A stretch of 64,000 nucleotides of DNA from Clostridia bacterium (GTDB taxonomy: Bacteria; Bacillota; Clostridia; Oscillospirales; CAG-272), in NCBI GenBank assembly GCA_017502875.1, contig JAFVUF010000002.1, positions 1-64,000 on the forward strand, written 5' to 3'. A program made the translations under genes and the position numbers. Of the stretch, positions 44,622 through 53,419 are shown piece by piece. Position 1 is the stretch's first letter. The number at the start of each line of letters is the position of its first letter. The notes under the pieces are model-generated. The model had not been told where the DNA came from. It searched no databases and saw only the letters and a list, made by a program, of their open reading frames with translations.

Positions 44622-46421
44622 ATGTTTGATTACACAAGAGAACAAATTATCAAAGCTTTAAATGATAACCCTAAAGACGATGCTGTTAAGATCAGCGCCG
44701 AAAAGGTCGCAGAGATGAAGGGCAATAAGCTCCTTGAGGGCGCTTTTTCAAGTCTTGAAAAGGCAAGAGCCTTCTACCGTGATCGTCCGCTTTATTCAAT
44801 ACCGTTTTCAATGTTCAAGAGATATGAGGTTGACGGAGACAGAACGGAGTTTGAGTATGCCGAAAAAGGATACTTTATGCACAGAGGTCATCTTAAGACA
44901 TGGGCACTTTCCACGCTTTTTTACGGTGAAGATGAGGATATAAGACTTCTTGAAGACACCATCTGGGCCATATGCGATGAATATACGTGGTCGCTCCCCG
45001 CGCATATGAACGGGAATCAGGGTATCTACGTAAACTATCAGCCTGATCGCTTTACCATCGATCTCTTTGCCGCCGAAACCGGTCAGGCAATTGCCGAAAT
45101 ACTCCAGATAGTCGGTGATAAGCTTAATCCTCTTGTTGTGAAGAGAGCAAAGAGGGAGATAAAGACGAGAATAATCGACCGTTTCATTGACGGAGAGCTT
45201 TCTGATTTCTGGTGGGCTAAGGGAACCAACAACTGGGCGGCTGTCTGCGCCGGTTCTGTTGGTATGGCGGCGATCTGTGAGCTTGACGATAACGAGCGAC
45301 TTGCTACGATGATAGAGAAGAACCTTGCTTCAATGAGAACATTTATGTCAGGCTTCTCAAACGACGGAGCTTGTCTTGAGGGGATCGGTTATTGGAGCTA
45401 TGGATTTGGATATTTCTCCTACTACGCCGACATGCTCTATAAGAGAACGGGCGGAAAGATCAATCTTTTTGACGATGATAAGGTAAAGCTTGTAGCCACC
45501 TTCCCGACAAAGATGTTCTTCTATGGAAGCCGTACAGTCGGATTTTCCGATGCCGGAAGCAAAGGCGGCATAGGACTTGGTATAGCGAGCAAGCTTATGG
45601 AGCATTGTCCCGATATGGTTATCCCGGTAACCGCTAATATGACTGCGGGAGTTGAGATCACGGGCTGCCACCGCTTTGCAGAAAATCTGCGTAGCTTTAT
45701 CTGGGCAGGACTTGAACGTCCCGACGTAAGCGATGCCATGAAGATATATCCGCTTGCTGACGCGCAATGGTACGTAGCAAACGGCTCGGATAATTTCGGT
45801 ATCGCGGCAAAGGCGGGTAATAACGGCGAGCCTCACAACCACAACGATCTTGGAAACTTTGAGGTGTTCAAGAACGGTGTCGAGTTCTTTGCGGATCTCG
45901 GCTCGGGTGAGTACAATAAGGCATATTTCGGTAGTGGCAGATACAAGACCTGGCACTGCGGGTCGCAGGGACACAGCGTGCCGATCATAAACGGTAAGAC
46001 GCAGGTCGCAGGCAAGGACAGAAAGGCTACCGATGTTGAGGTGAACGAGAGTGGTATCAGAATGGAGCTTATTGGTGCTTATGACGCTCCGGAACTCACT
46101 TCGTTTACTCGTGAGCTTAATTTCACTCCGTCGCCTGCTAAAGCGGTTATAAAGGACAAATTCAGGTTTACGGGTGCGATTGAAAGCCTTGTTGAGCGCT
46201 TTATAACAAGAATTGAACCTAAGCTTGAAGCGGGGAAGCTTATCATTACCGCGAGCGACGGCACGGCCGTAACCCTTTCGTACGATGCTGATAAATTCTA
46301 TGCTTCGTATACATCTGTCGTAACCCCAGATCATGTCGGAAAGCCCTTTACGTTCTATACGGTAGACCTTACGGTAAAGGCTCACGAAAACGAAATGAGC
46401 TTTGAGTTTGTAATAGAATAA
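44622..46421 (+). CDS. Cytosolic heparinase II/III-like polysaccharide lyase
   Basis: 599 residues from ATG 44622 (AAAGGA upstream). No signal peptide is seen, so it should act inside the cell on imported oligosaccharides. The N half is an alpha-barrel (WSLPAHMNGNQGIYV, WWAKGTNNWAAVCAGS, CLEGIGYWSYGFGYF); the C half has the heparinase II/III core GEPHNHNDLGNFEVFKNG, FFADLGSGEY and SVPIINGKTQ. Substrate is not readable; uronate-containing oligosaccharides fit the fold. No transporter or uronate genes adjoin it. Confidence 0.85.
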   Translation: MFDYTREQIIKALNDNPKDDAVKISAEKVAEMKGNKLLEGAFSSLEKARAFYRDRPLYSIPFSMFKRYEVDGDRTEFEYAEKGYFMHRGHLKTWALSTLFYGEDEDIRLLEDTIWAICDEYTWSLPAHMNGNQGIYVNYQPDRFTIDLFAAETGQAIAEILQIVGDKLNPLVVKRAKREIKTRIIDRFIDGELSDFWWAKGTNNWAAVCAGSVGMAAICELDDNERLATMIEKNLASMRTFMSGFSNDGACLEGIGYWSYGFGYFSYYADMLYKRTGGKINLFDDDKVKLVATFPTKMFFYGSRTVGFSDAGSKGGIGLGIASKLMEHCPDMVIPVTANMTAGVEITGCHRFAENLRSFIWAGLERPDVSDAMKIYPLADAQWYVANGSDNFGIAAKAGNNGEPHNHNDLGNFEVFKNGVEFFADLGSGEYNKAYFGSGRYKTWHCGSQGHSVPIINGKTQVAGKDRKATDVEVNESGIRMELIGAYDAPELTSFTRELNFTPSPAKAVIKDKFRFTGAIESLVERFITRIEPKLEAGKLIITASDGTAVTLSYDADKFYASYTSVVTPDHVGKPFTFYTVDLTVKAHENEMSFEFVIE

Positions 46422-46429
46422 GTAATAAA

Positions 46430-46476
46430 TAGCACCCGTAATTCAGTGTTTTGCCGATTGCGGGTGCATTCTTTTT
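46430..46476. terminator. Terminator between the lyase gene and tyrA
   Basis: gcacccgtaat / attgcgggtgc stem followed by T-rich sequence. Confidence 0.75.
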
Positions 46477-47341
46477 ATTTTTTCTTTACGCTGCCGTCGA
46501 TACTTTCCTTTGCGATACGTCCGTCTTTTAGTAAATCAACAAGAGTAGATCGGTCGTCTGTTGCTATCGCGTTTCGGTATTCCGTGAGCGAGGCTATAAT
46601 AGTGTCCAGCTCAAAGAGAAGCGGCTCCTTGTTTTCAAGAAAAAGCTCGCTCCACATATGCTCGTTGAGCCAAGCGACACGTGTCATATCCTTATATGAG
46701 CCTGCGGAAAAGCCCTTGTGCACCTTAGCGGTGGGGCTTTTGACGTAAGCGTTTGAGACAACGTGAGCAAGCTGAGAGGTGAAGGCGATTATTTCGTCAT
46801 GCTTTTTTGCGTCTGTTACGGTTATCGAGCCGAATCCGCAGGGAGCGAGAATATGCTTAATGCCATCAAGAAAAGCTATATCGTCGTAAATGGGCGGAAC
46901 TATCACCATCGGAGCGCCTTTGAAAAGCTCAGCGCTTGCGTATTTAAAGCCTGAAAAATGCTTACCCGCCATTGGGTGTCCTCCAACGAAGGTGAAGCCG
47001 TATTTGCTCGCAAGCTCAAAACCACCCCTGCATACCTCTTTTTTTGTTCCGCACAGGTCTATAACTATCTGTTTTTTTGTAAGAAGCGGAGCTATTCTTT
47101 TCATATACTCGATAGTGGCGAAGGGGTATAGGGCGATGAAGATAACATCACATTCTGAAACAGTTATGTCGTCAAGCACTCCGTCGATAGCGCCCGAAAG
47201 CTGAGCAAAGCCGACGGTTGAGTCATTTATGTCCATTCCAAGCACTCTTTTGTCGCTATTCTGCTTATACGCCTTTGCAAACGAGCCTCCGATAAGACCG
47301 AGACCAGCAATTCCAACCGTCTTGAAGTCAGTAAAATCCAT
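46475..47341 (-). CDS. tyrA: Prephenate dehydrogenase
   Basis: 288 residues. The N-terminal GIAGLGLIGGSFAKAYK is the NAD(P) site; VGGHPMAGKHFSGF holds the catalytic His; FTSQLAHVVSNAYV and GFSAGSYKDMTRVA are family phrases. It converts prephenate to 4-hydroxyphenylpyruvate on the way to tyrosine. It is the second gene of aroF-tyrA, overlapping aroF by one base (TAATG), so both are under the same leader. Confidence 0.93.
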   Translation of the reverse strand: MDFTDFKTVGIAGLGLIGGSFAKAYKQNSDKRVLGMDINDSTVGFAQLSGAIDGVLDDITVSECDVIFIALYPFATIEYMKRIAPLLTKKQIVIDLCGTKKEVCRGGFELASKYGFTFVGGHPMAGKHFSGFKYASAELFKGAPMVIVPPIYDDIAFLDGIKHILAPCGFGSITVTDAKKHDEIIAFTSQLAHVVSNAYVKSPTAKVHKGFSAGSYKDMTRVAWLNEHMWSELFLENKEPLLFELDTIIASLTEYRNAIATDDRSTLVDLLKDGRIAKESIDGSVKKK

Positions 47342-48342
47342 TATCTCGTTACCTCAATTACTTTCTTTACGTCCTTAACAACGCGGTCAAACTGTTCGGG
47401 TGTTAGCGACTGAGCGCCGTCGCACAGAGCGTTTATCGGGTCGTTGTGTACCTCTATCATAAGTCCGTGCGCTCCGCAAGCCGCAGCGGCGAGCGCCATT
47501 GGTCGAACAAGCCTTGCGACACCCGTGGCGTGGCTTGGGTCAACGATAACGGGAAGGTGAGTAAGCTCGTAAAGAACGGGAACGGCGGAAAGGTCGAGAA
47601 CGTTTCTTGTGTAGGTATCGTAGCTGCGTATACCTCTTTCACACAGAATAACGTTTGTATTACCGCCCGCCATGATGTATTCGGCGCTCATTAAAAACTC
47701 CTTAATGGTAGCGGAAAGACCTCTTTTTAAAAGAATAGGCTTTTTAGTTTTGCCAAGCTCTTTAAGAAGCTCAAAATTCTGCATATTTCTCGCGCCGACC
47801 TGAAGGATATCTACGTCGTTAAACATATCCAAATGACTTGGGCTCATTATCTCGGTAACTACGGGGAGACCCGTCGCCTTTTTCGCCTTTAGAAGAAGCT
47901 CGATTCCCTCGTTTTTCAGACCCTGGAAATCGTAGGGAGAGGTTCTGGGCTTGAATGCTCCGCCGCGAAGAACGGTAGCGCCCGACGCCTTTACCTTTTC
48001 GGCAATATCGGTAAGCTGTTCCTCGCTTTCAATGGAGCAGGGGCCTGCCATAATAGCAAACGCGCTTCCGCCGACAGACGTGCTTCCAAGATCCACAACC
48101 GTGTCGTCAGGGTGAAATTTCCTGTTTGCGCTCTTAAAAGGCTCGCTTATGCGCTTGACGCTTTCCACCATTTCAAGACTTTCAAGGAGGTCGGCGTCCA
48201 CCTTTGCGACGTCTCCTATCAGACCGATTACGGTCTGAAAATGTCCCTTTGATATATGAACGTCAAGATTTTGCGCTTTAAGCCAAGCGGTAAGACTTTC
48301 AAGCTGCTTTTCGGTTGTATTCGGTTTTAATACTGCAATCAT
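47341..48342 (-). CDS. aroF: DAHP synthase (3-deoxy-7-phosphoheptulonate synthase)
   Basis: 333 residues. An N-terminal ferredoxin-like domain of about 70 residues (MIAVLKPNTTEKQLESL) precedes the catalytic barrel: MAGPCSIESEEQL, RGGAFKPRTSPYDFQGL, ILLKRGLSATIKEFL and VIVDPSHATGVARLV. It condenses phosphoenolpyruvate and erythrose-4-phosphate, the first step to aromatic amino acids. The family N domain is a feedback site. It follows a tyrosine-codon leader peptide and terminator. Confidence 0.95.
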   Translation of the reverse strand: MIAVLKPNTTEKQLESLTAWLKAQNLDVHISKGHFQTVIGLIGDVAKVDADLLESLEMVESVKRISEPFKSANRKFHPDDTVVDLGSTSVGGSAFAIMAGPCSIESEEQLTDIAEKVKASGATVLRGGAFKPRTSPYDFQGLKNEGIELLLKAKKATGLPVVTEIMSPSHLDMFNDVDILQVGARNMQNFELLKELGKTKKPILLKRGLSATIKEFLMSAEYIMAGGNTNVILCERGIRSYDTYTRNVLDLSAVPVLYELTHLPVIVDPSHATGVARLVRPMALAAAACGAHGLMIEVHNDPINALCDGAQSLTPEQFDRVVKDVKKVIEVTR

Positions 48343-48373
48343 TATAATATACCTCGTTAAGCTTATTATTTAC

Positions 48374-48408
48374 AAAAACAGCCCCGCAGTGTTTTCACTG
48401 TGGGGCTG
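48374..48408 (-). terminator. Attenuator terminator upstream of aroF
   Basis: On the minus strand a 13-bp stem (one mismatch) with a TTTT/AAAA loop, 48379-48408, runs into T5 (48374-48378). It lies between the leader peptide and aroF, so it must be read through for aroF-tyrA to be made. Confidence 0.9.
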
Positions 48409-48425
48409 AAATAATATCAAATTCA

Positions 48426-48493
48426 GAACGCAGCAAAAAGCACTATTACTTTATCTTTCGACACAGTAATAGTAGTAATATCCCTTTGCGTTC
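48426..48493 (-). promoter_or_regulatory. Attenuator 1:2 hairpin overlapping the Tyr codons
   Basis: ACTATTAC (48466-48473, inside the Tyr codons) is complementary to 48442-48449, and GAACGCA (48487-48493) to 48426-48432. A ribosome stalled at the Tyr codons would block this hairpin. CTGAA at 48422-48426 could then pair with TTCAG at 48406-48410, the base of the terminator stem. Confidence 0.7.
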
Positions 48494-48507
48494 TTTAAAG
48501 TAAGCAT
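48451..48507 (-). CDS. Tyrosine leader peptide of aroF-tyrA
   Basis: 18 codons, MLTLKNAKGYYYYYCVER, with five Tyr codons in a row (TAT TAC TAC TAT TAC, 48466-48480). AAGGA lies 7-9 nt before its ATG. It starts about 48 nt into the transcript and is followed by a terminator before aroF, the standard layout of an amino-acid attenuator. It is too short for ordinary gene calls. Confidence 0.88.
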   Translation of the reverse strand: MLTLKNAKGYYYYYCVER

Positions 48508-48561
48508 GATATTTTCCTTTTCTGCTTTAAGTGTTTACGGGACTGTAATCCGTACAGTAAC

Positions 48562-48590
48562 ATTATAGACCCGTTTTTTTAGTTTGTCAA
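48562..48590 (-). promoter_or_regulatory. Consensus promoter of the aroF-tyrA operon
   Basis: On the minus strand TTGACA (48585-48590), exactly 17 nt, TATAAT (48562-48567). Transcription would start near 48555, giving a 210-nt leader. Confidence 0.92.
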
Positions 48591-48596
48591 TAGCAT

Positions 48597-50615
48597 TTAG
48601 AAATTTTTATCAAAATTTCCGCGCGGTCTGTCGCTATGCATACGCGGAGACGGAGGTTCGGTTTTATTAATTTCGTCTGCGGACTCTATGTAGCGTTTAG
48701 CCTGAGTAGAGAAGAGCTGATAGTATTTTCCCTTCGCTTCCATAAGCTCGCGGTGAGAGCCGCTTTCAATAAGCTCTCCGTATTCCAGCACGAGGATTTT
48801 ATCGGCTGTTGTGGCGCTGGACAGTCTGTGGGAAACGAAAATGGACGTTTTGTCCTTGCGAAGCTCGTCGAAGCGGTTGAATATTTCCTGCTCAGCCATC
48901 GGGTCGAGCGAGGCTGTCGGCTCGTCAAGGATAAGCACGTCTGAGTCGGAATAGAACGCCCTTGCTATTGAAAGCTTTTGCCACTGACCTATCGAAAGCT
49001 CTATACCGTTTTCCTCAAATATCCTCATAAGCGGAGTATCGTATCCGTTTGGAAGATGATTAATAAAGTCAACGGCGTCGCTTGCCAGAGCGGCGTTTTC
49101 AATATTTTCGTCCGATATTTCCTTGGTTATCTCGCCAAAAGCGATGTTTTCTCTTACCGTTACGGCGTATTTTCCGAAGTCCTGGAAGATTATGCCGAAC
49201 ATTCGGTAAAGCTCATCAACGCTGTATTCCTTTATGTTGTGTCCGTCGAGAAGTATTTCGCCCTCAGTCGGGTCGTAAAGACGTGTAAGCAGCTTGACAA
49301 GCGTTGTTTTTCCAGCGCCGTTAAGACCAACCAGAACCACCGTTTCGCCGGGCTCTATCCTGAACGATACGTTTTTTATAACGTCCCGCTCGGTGTTAGG
49401 ATACCGAAATGAAACGTTTTTAAACTCAATTACGTGAGGAATTCTGCGTTCCACTGCTCTCGGCTCGGGCAGAGACGGCGCTATCACAGTTTTGTTATTC
49501 ATAAACACTATCATATTGTCTATGAATAGCGTTCCCTCGTATATGGTAGCCGTGGTGCTTATGAGGGTTGCGACTCCGCTTGAAATGTTATTTAGCGCGC
49601 TGACGTAGAGAGAATAGTTACCAATCTCCTCGTTTCCGTTGCACACCTGAAGCGCGATAAATACGAAAAGCGCGCAGTTTGCGGCGGCGTTTATAACCGT
49701 AAGACCTACATGCCACAGTCCTTCCGCGACAAACAGTCTTTTAAGCCCCTTGAAATATTTTGTGAAGGTCTCTTTGTATCTTCCTATAAATACGTCGGAC
49801 AGAGCGAACATTTTCAGTTCTTTTACCATATCCTTGTTGGTTATGATGTTTGAATAGTAGTTCATCACCCGTCTGTCCTTAGAGCGACGTTTAATATAAT
49901 CGGCGTTCTTTTTGCGGTAGATGAAATTGATTATAGCGGAGGGAATAGCCAGAACCACTATTAGTGTTGGAGCGAAGGGGCTTACTGCGGCAAGCACGAT
50001 AACGAAGGATACCACGGTTATCAACGTACTGAATATCTTAAACGTAGAGTTCAGTATTTGTACCGGACGCATACCTGCCTCGCGATTGGCGTTTTCGAGC
50101 TTTTCGTAAAACTCTGTTGTGTCAAAGCTCGCAAGGTCTACCTGCTTTGCCTTGTTCATTATTTTCAGCTTGATGTGGTTAACGACCAGCTCACCGTAGA
50201 TACGGCTTAGAATAGTGTTGATATTTGAAACAATGCTCTTGATAAACGTAAACGCAAACTGAATTACAAGCCAGAAAACGATAGCTCTGCACGCTTCATT
50301 TTCTAGCATAGAGGAAAGCTGCTCTGAAAGAGTAGCCTCAGGGGTGAGCGTATTGAACGCGCCGACAAGAGAATTAAGTATATTGGCGGTGATAGAAGCA
50401 CCGATAACGGGAATAACGCCGTTGAATACCGACATAAAAATCATTACGAACAGTATCCAGGGTCCTGTTTCCCAAACAAGCCTGAAAATATAGAAAAGCC
50501 TTGAAAAGAAGTCTGACATCAGTTTTTTCAGATAAGCCGGAAGCTCCTTTATGTTTTTTGGCTTAGGGGGATTATTAAGCTCATTGTGAGGAGGTCCAAA
50601 AAATCCGGGGCCCAT
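48597..50615 (-). CDS. ABC exporter (fused membrane and ATPase domains)
   Basis: 672 residues. A Pro-rich N tail (MGPGFFGPPHNELNNPPKPK) is followed by six helices, then the ATPase domain: Walker A VGLNGAGKTT, Q-loop FQDFGKYAVTVRENIAFG, signature LSIGQWQKLSIARA, Walker B VLILDEPTASLD, and SHRLSS. The signature LSxGQWQ and the FQDF region are like those of peptide/lantibiotic exporters of the NisT group. No precursor peptide or modifying enzyme is seen, so the substrate is unknown. It lies upstream of the aroF promoter. Confidence 0.88.
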   Translation of the reverse strand: MGPGFFGPPHNELNNPPKPKNIKELPAYLKKLMSDFFSRLFYIFRLVWETGPWILFVMIFMSVFNGVIPVIGASITANILNSLVGAFNTLTPEATLSEQLSSMLENEACRAIVFWLVIQFAFTFIKSIVSNINTILSRIYGELVVNHIKLKIMNKAKQVDLASFDTTEFYEKLENANREAGMRPVQILNSTFKIFSTLITVVSFVIVLAAVSPFAPTLIVVLAIPSAIINFIYRKKNADYIKRRSKDRRVMNYYSNIITNKDMVKELKMFALSDVFIGRYKETFTKYFKGLKRLFVAEGLWHVGLTVINAAANCALFVFIALQVCNGNEEIGNYSLYVSALNNISSGVATLISTTATIYEGTLFIDNMIVFMNNKTVIAPSLPEPRAVERRIPHVIEFKNVSFRYPNTERDVIKNVSFRIEPGETVVLVGLNGAGKTTLVKLLTRLYDPTEGEILLDGHNIKEYSVDELYRMFGIIFQDFGKYAVTVRENIAFGEITKEISDENIENAALASDAVDFINHLPNGYDTPLMRIFEENGIELSIGQWQKLSIARAFYSDSDVLILDEPTASLDPMAEQEIFNRFDELRKDKTSIFVSHRLSSATTADKILVLEYGELIESGSHRELMEAKGKYYQLFSTQAKRYIESADEINKTEPPSPRMHSDRPRGNFDKNF

Positions 50616-50649
50616 TTAACTATCACACCTTCCCTTCAAGTATTTAGCC

Positions 50650-51498
50650 TCAATAACCAAGTCTTGCGAAAAGCTTAGATACGTAGTGTTCAAGGTCAGA
50701 GGGGAGCATACTGCGTCTTCCAAGCTCCGAGGCACACATAGCCGAGGCGTATGCGTGTACCGCTACACCGATAACCGCCGCGTCCTCCACGGAGTAATTT
50801 TGGGCGAGAAATCCCGCGATAAGTCCGGCAAGAACGTCTCCGCTTCCGCCCTTTGAAAGCCCCTCGCTTGCATCTTGGCTTATGTATACGTTTCCGTCGG
50901 GAGTAGCAATAACGGTTATGCTGTCCTTCAAAACGGTAACGCAGCCGAATTCACGTGAAAATTCACAGGCGTAGGAAGCGCTCGCGCCTTTGATTTCGTC
51001 CAGCGTTACGCCCGTAAGCCTTGAAAACTCCTTAACGTGCGGAGTTACGATATGTCCTTTAAGCTGATATCGCATTTGCGGATTAGCGGAAACAATATTC
51101 AAGGCGTCTGCGTCAAGCGTGGCTTTTTCAGCTTTGTTAAGTACTGCTGAAACGGCGCACGCGCTTTTTTCGTTTTGTCCTATACCGCAGCCGATAAGAA
51201 ATGTTTTGTCCGCCGAGCCGTAGATGAATTTTTTAAGCGCTTCAGCGCTCGCAGCGGGATAAAACGTACACGACGGGTGTCTGGACGCGACAGCTGCTAC
51301 CGACTTTTCCTCTGATATAAGACGAACTATACCGCAGCCCGTACGCAGCGCTCCGCCGACACAAAGGTCGGCAGCTCCTCGGAATTTTTCCGAGCCTGCG
51401 ATGATATTAAGAGTACCGTTTGATCCCTTGTTACAGTCCTTTGATAAGCGCTTCAGCCTTTGGCAGAGAAGCTCTTCGGTAATATAAATCGGATTCAT
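50650..51498 (-). CDS. nnrD: ADP-dependent NAD(P)H-hydrate dehydratase
   Basis: 282 residues, ribokinase-like fold. KGSNGTLNIIAGSEKFRGAA near the start, GHIVTPHVKEFSRLTG, and SEGLSKGGSGDVLAGLIAGFL match NnrD. It repairs hydrated NADH/NADPH using ADP. The N-terminal epimerase domain (NnrE) that is often fused is absent and is not seen nearby. It is followed by the ABC exporter gene (34 nt) and preceded by gpsA (15 nt). Confidence 0.92.
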   Translation of the reverse strand: MNPIYITEELLCQRLKRLSKDCNKGSNGTLNIIAGSEKFRGAADLCVGGALRTGCGIVRLISEEKSVAAVASRHPSCTFYPAASAEALKKFIYGSADKTFLIGCGIGQNEKSACAVSAVLNKAEKATLDADALNIVSANPQMRYQLKGHIVTPHVKEFSRLTGVTLDEIKGASASYACEFSREFGCVTVLKDSITVIATPDGNVYISQDASEGLSKGGSGDVLAGLIAGFLAQNYSVEDAAVIGVAVHAYASAMCASELGRRSMLPSDLEHYVSKLFARLGY

Positions 51499-51513
51499 GG
51501 CTTTTTATCTTTA

Positions 51514-52479
51514 TCAGTATTCACTCTTTTGAGCGCGTAAGAACAGCGCGGTCAGCGCTTCCTCGGGAGCTTTACCGCCGTGGATTATATCGTATACGGT
51601 TTCGCAAACGGGCAGCTCAACTCCGTATTTTTTACCTAAATAAAGTACGCTTTTTACTGTATAAACGCCCTCGGCAAGCTTATCGTACGGCTCTTTTTTG
51701 ATAAAAGCCTCGCCATAACGGCGGTTGTGTGAGTGGGGAGAAAAAAGCGTAGCCTCATAATCGCCTATATGGCACAGACCGAAAATGCTCTTTTCATTTC
51801 CGCCCATAGCCTCGGCAAGCCTTGCTATCTCTCTCGGACCTCTCGCCATAAGCGCGCCCTTGAGTGAGGTGTAGCCCATTCCGTCAAGGATACCTGCCGC
51901 TATTCCCATTACGTTTTTAGTCGCTGCTCCAAGCTCGCAGCCGATAAGATCGGAGCTGTAATAGAAGCGTATAAGCGGCGAAGCGAAGCTCTGACAAAGC
52001 TCCTTTGCGAACGCCTCGTCCCTTGAACACATTATCATACAGTTAGGAATACCTTTTGTAAAGTCCTCAACGTGTCCCGGACCGAGCCAAACGGCGCATT
52101 TAGTGTCAGGACCGAGTGTCTCGTAAATCACCTCGGAAAGTCTCTTTCCGCCGTCCTCGACTATACCCTTCATACATAGAACGTAGCTTTTTTTGCCTGC
52201 CTGAGCAGTTGCGTTCCTGATGCTTTCCGCAAGGGAAGGCAGACCCTGAGCGCCGATGGAAATAATAACGGTATCCGCATACTCAACAGAGTATTTCAAA
52301 TCACTTGAAAATTTAGTATCGTCCTGTAAGGTTATGTATTCGTTTTTTTTCGTGTTTTTTAGCTCCTGATATGAGGCGCTTGTCTGGCGTCCGTAGATTA
52401 ACACGTCGTTTCCGAGCCTTTTTGTATACCAGGCAAGAAACGAGCCCCAACGTCCGCTTCCGATTACTGTAATATTCAC
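51514..52479 (-). CDS. gpsA: Glycerol-3-phosphate dehydrogenase [NAD(P)+]
   Basis: 321 residues. ITVIGSGRWGSFLAWYTKRLG is the NAD(P) site with the conserved WG; WLGPGHVEDF and the catalytic Lys in ELGAATKNVMGIAAGILDGM match GpsA. It reduces dihydroxyacetone phosphate to glycerol-3-phosphate, the substrate of PlsY. It is the first gene of gpsA-nnrD-ABC on this strand. Confidence 0.93.
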   Translation of the reverse strand: MNITVIGSGRWGSFLAWYTKRLGNDVLIYGRQTSASYQELKNTKKNEYITLQDDTKFSSDLKYSVEYADTVIISIGAQGLPSLAESIRNATAQAGKKSYVLCMKGIVEDGGKRLSEVIYETLGPDTKCAVWLGPGHVEDFTKGIPNCMIMCSRDEAFAKELCQSFASPLIRFYYSSDLIGCELGAATKNVMGIAAGILDGMGYTSLKGALMARGPREIARLAEAMGGNEKSIFGLCHIGDYEATLFSPHSHNRRYGEAFIKKEPYDKLAEGVYTVKSVLYLGKKYGVELPVCETVYDIIHGGKAPEEALTALFLRAQKSEY

Positions 52480-52788
52480 AGATTATTCTCCTTAAATCAC
52501 AAATAAATATTTAAAAAGATATAAAACATTATATCAAATTATTTCTTTTATGTCAAGCATAATCGGTTAAGCAGGGTAATTAAAAGGATTTAACGGTCTG
52601 GAAAACGTATAAAAAATGCATTTTTTGTGCAAAATAGCTATAAATTTGGCGTTTTTTTGATAAAATACGTCGATTTTTTTCAAAACTATTGATTTTTACA
52701 AATAATAGTGCTATAATATTATTAAATAAGTGCACAAAGTCATATTCGGTGCGCTTAATAAATTTATAAAACCGAAAGGAAAACGGAA
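52480..52788. other. 309-bp gap between gpsA and the HU gene
   Basis: The stretch is AT-rich. It contains the HU promoter at 52689-52717 and a T-rich patch near 52610-52680; the gpsA promoter on the minus strand should be here too but I cannot place it confidently. No ORF of substance is seen. Confidence 0.6.
52689..52717 (+). promoter_or_regulatory. Promoter of the HU gene
   Basis: TTGATT (52689-52694), 17 nt, TATAAT (52712-52717), with TG at 52709 (extended -10). Confidence 0.85.
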
Positions 52789-53064
52789 ATGACAAAGACA
52801 TCTTTAATCGAAGCAGTAGCGGCAAAGGCGGATCTCAAGAAGGCTGACGCAGACAAGGCGGTTAATGCGGTAATCGAGGCAATTACCGAGGCTCTCGTAG
52901 CCGGTGATAAGGTACAGGTAACCGGATTTGGAACCTTCGAGGTAAAGGCAACCGGCGAGCGTCAGGGTGTAAACCCCAAGACTGGCGAGAAGATCACTAT
53001 TAAGGCAGGCAAGGCTGCTAAGTTCTCCGCAGGTAAGTCCCTTAAGGATGCAGTAAACGCCTAA
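52789..53064 (+). CDS. hup: DNA-binding protein HU
   Basis: 91 residues, typical length. The beta-arm motif GERQGVNPKTGEKITI and the preceding VQVTGFGTFEVK are diagnostic. It binds and bends DNA as a dimer and helps compact the nucleoid. It is followed by a good terminator and then rqcP, the same neighbourhood as in many Clostridia. Confidence 0.97.
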   Translation: MTKTSLIEAVAAKADLKKADADKAVNAVIEAITEALVAGDKVQVTGFGTFEVKATGERQGVNPKTGEKITIKAGKAAKFSAGKSLKDAVNA

Positions 53065-53081
53065 TTTACTGTTTGTTAATC

Positions 53082-53124
53082 TTGAAGGTCGTTTTGCGTA
53101 TGCAATTCGACCTTCGTTTTTTTG
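53082..53124 (+). terminator. Terminator after the HU gene
   Basis: gaaggtcg / cgaccttc stem with T7 after it. Confidence 0.88.
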
Positions 53125-53148
53125 CACTTAACACGAGAGGAAAAAACA

Positions 53149-53415
53149 ATGAGGCTGGATAAATACCTTAAAGTATCAAGGATTATAAAGCGTCGTACAG
53201 TAGCCAACGGAGCGTGCGATGCCGAGCATGTTACGGTAAATGGAAGAACCGCAAAGGCGTCATACGACGTAAAAGAGAACGATATTATCGAAATCACCTT
53301 CGGTCAACGCACGTTGAAGGTGAGAGTTCTCGATGTGCGCGAGCATACGCTCAAAGCGGACGCGTCCTCTCTTTACGAGGTTATAGAGCAGAGCGTAAAG
53401 CTAAGCGACAGTTAA
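53149..53415 (+). CDS. rqcP: S4-domain RNA-binding protein RqcP (YabO)
   Basis: 88 residues from ATG 53149 (AGAGG upstream; an earlier start at 53122 lies in the HU terminator). The whole protein is an S4 domain: MRLDKYLKVSRIIKRRTVAN and VTVNGRTAKASYDVKENDIIEI. It joins the ribosome quality-control complex that adds Ala tails to stalled nascent chains. It precedes yabP and yabQ, as in Bacillus. Confidence 0.92.
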   Translation: MRLDKYLKVSRIIKRRTVANGACDAEHVTVNGRTAKASYDVKENDIIEITFGQRTLKVRVLDVREHTLKADASSLYEVIEQSVKLSDS

Positions 53416-53419
53416 AGTC

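Noticed and set aside
48343..48555. T-box leader before aroF
   Set aside because: No T-box sequence or specifier stem is seen; the Tyr-run ORF and hairpins explain the leader better.
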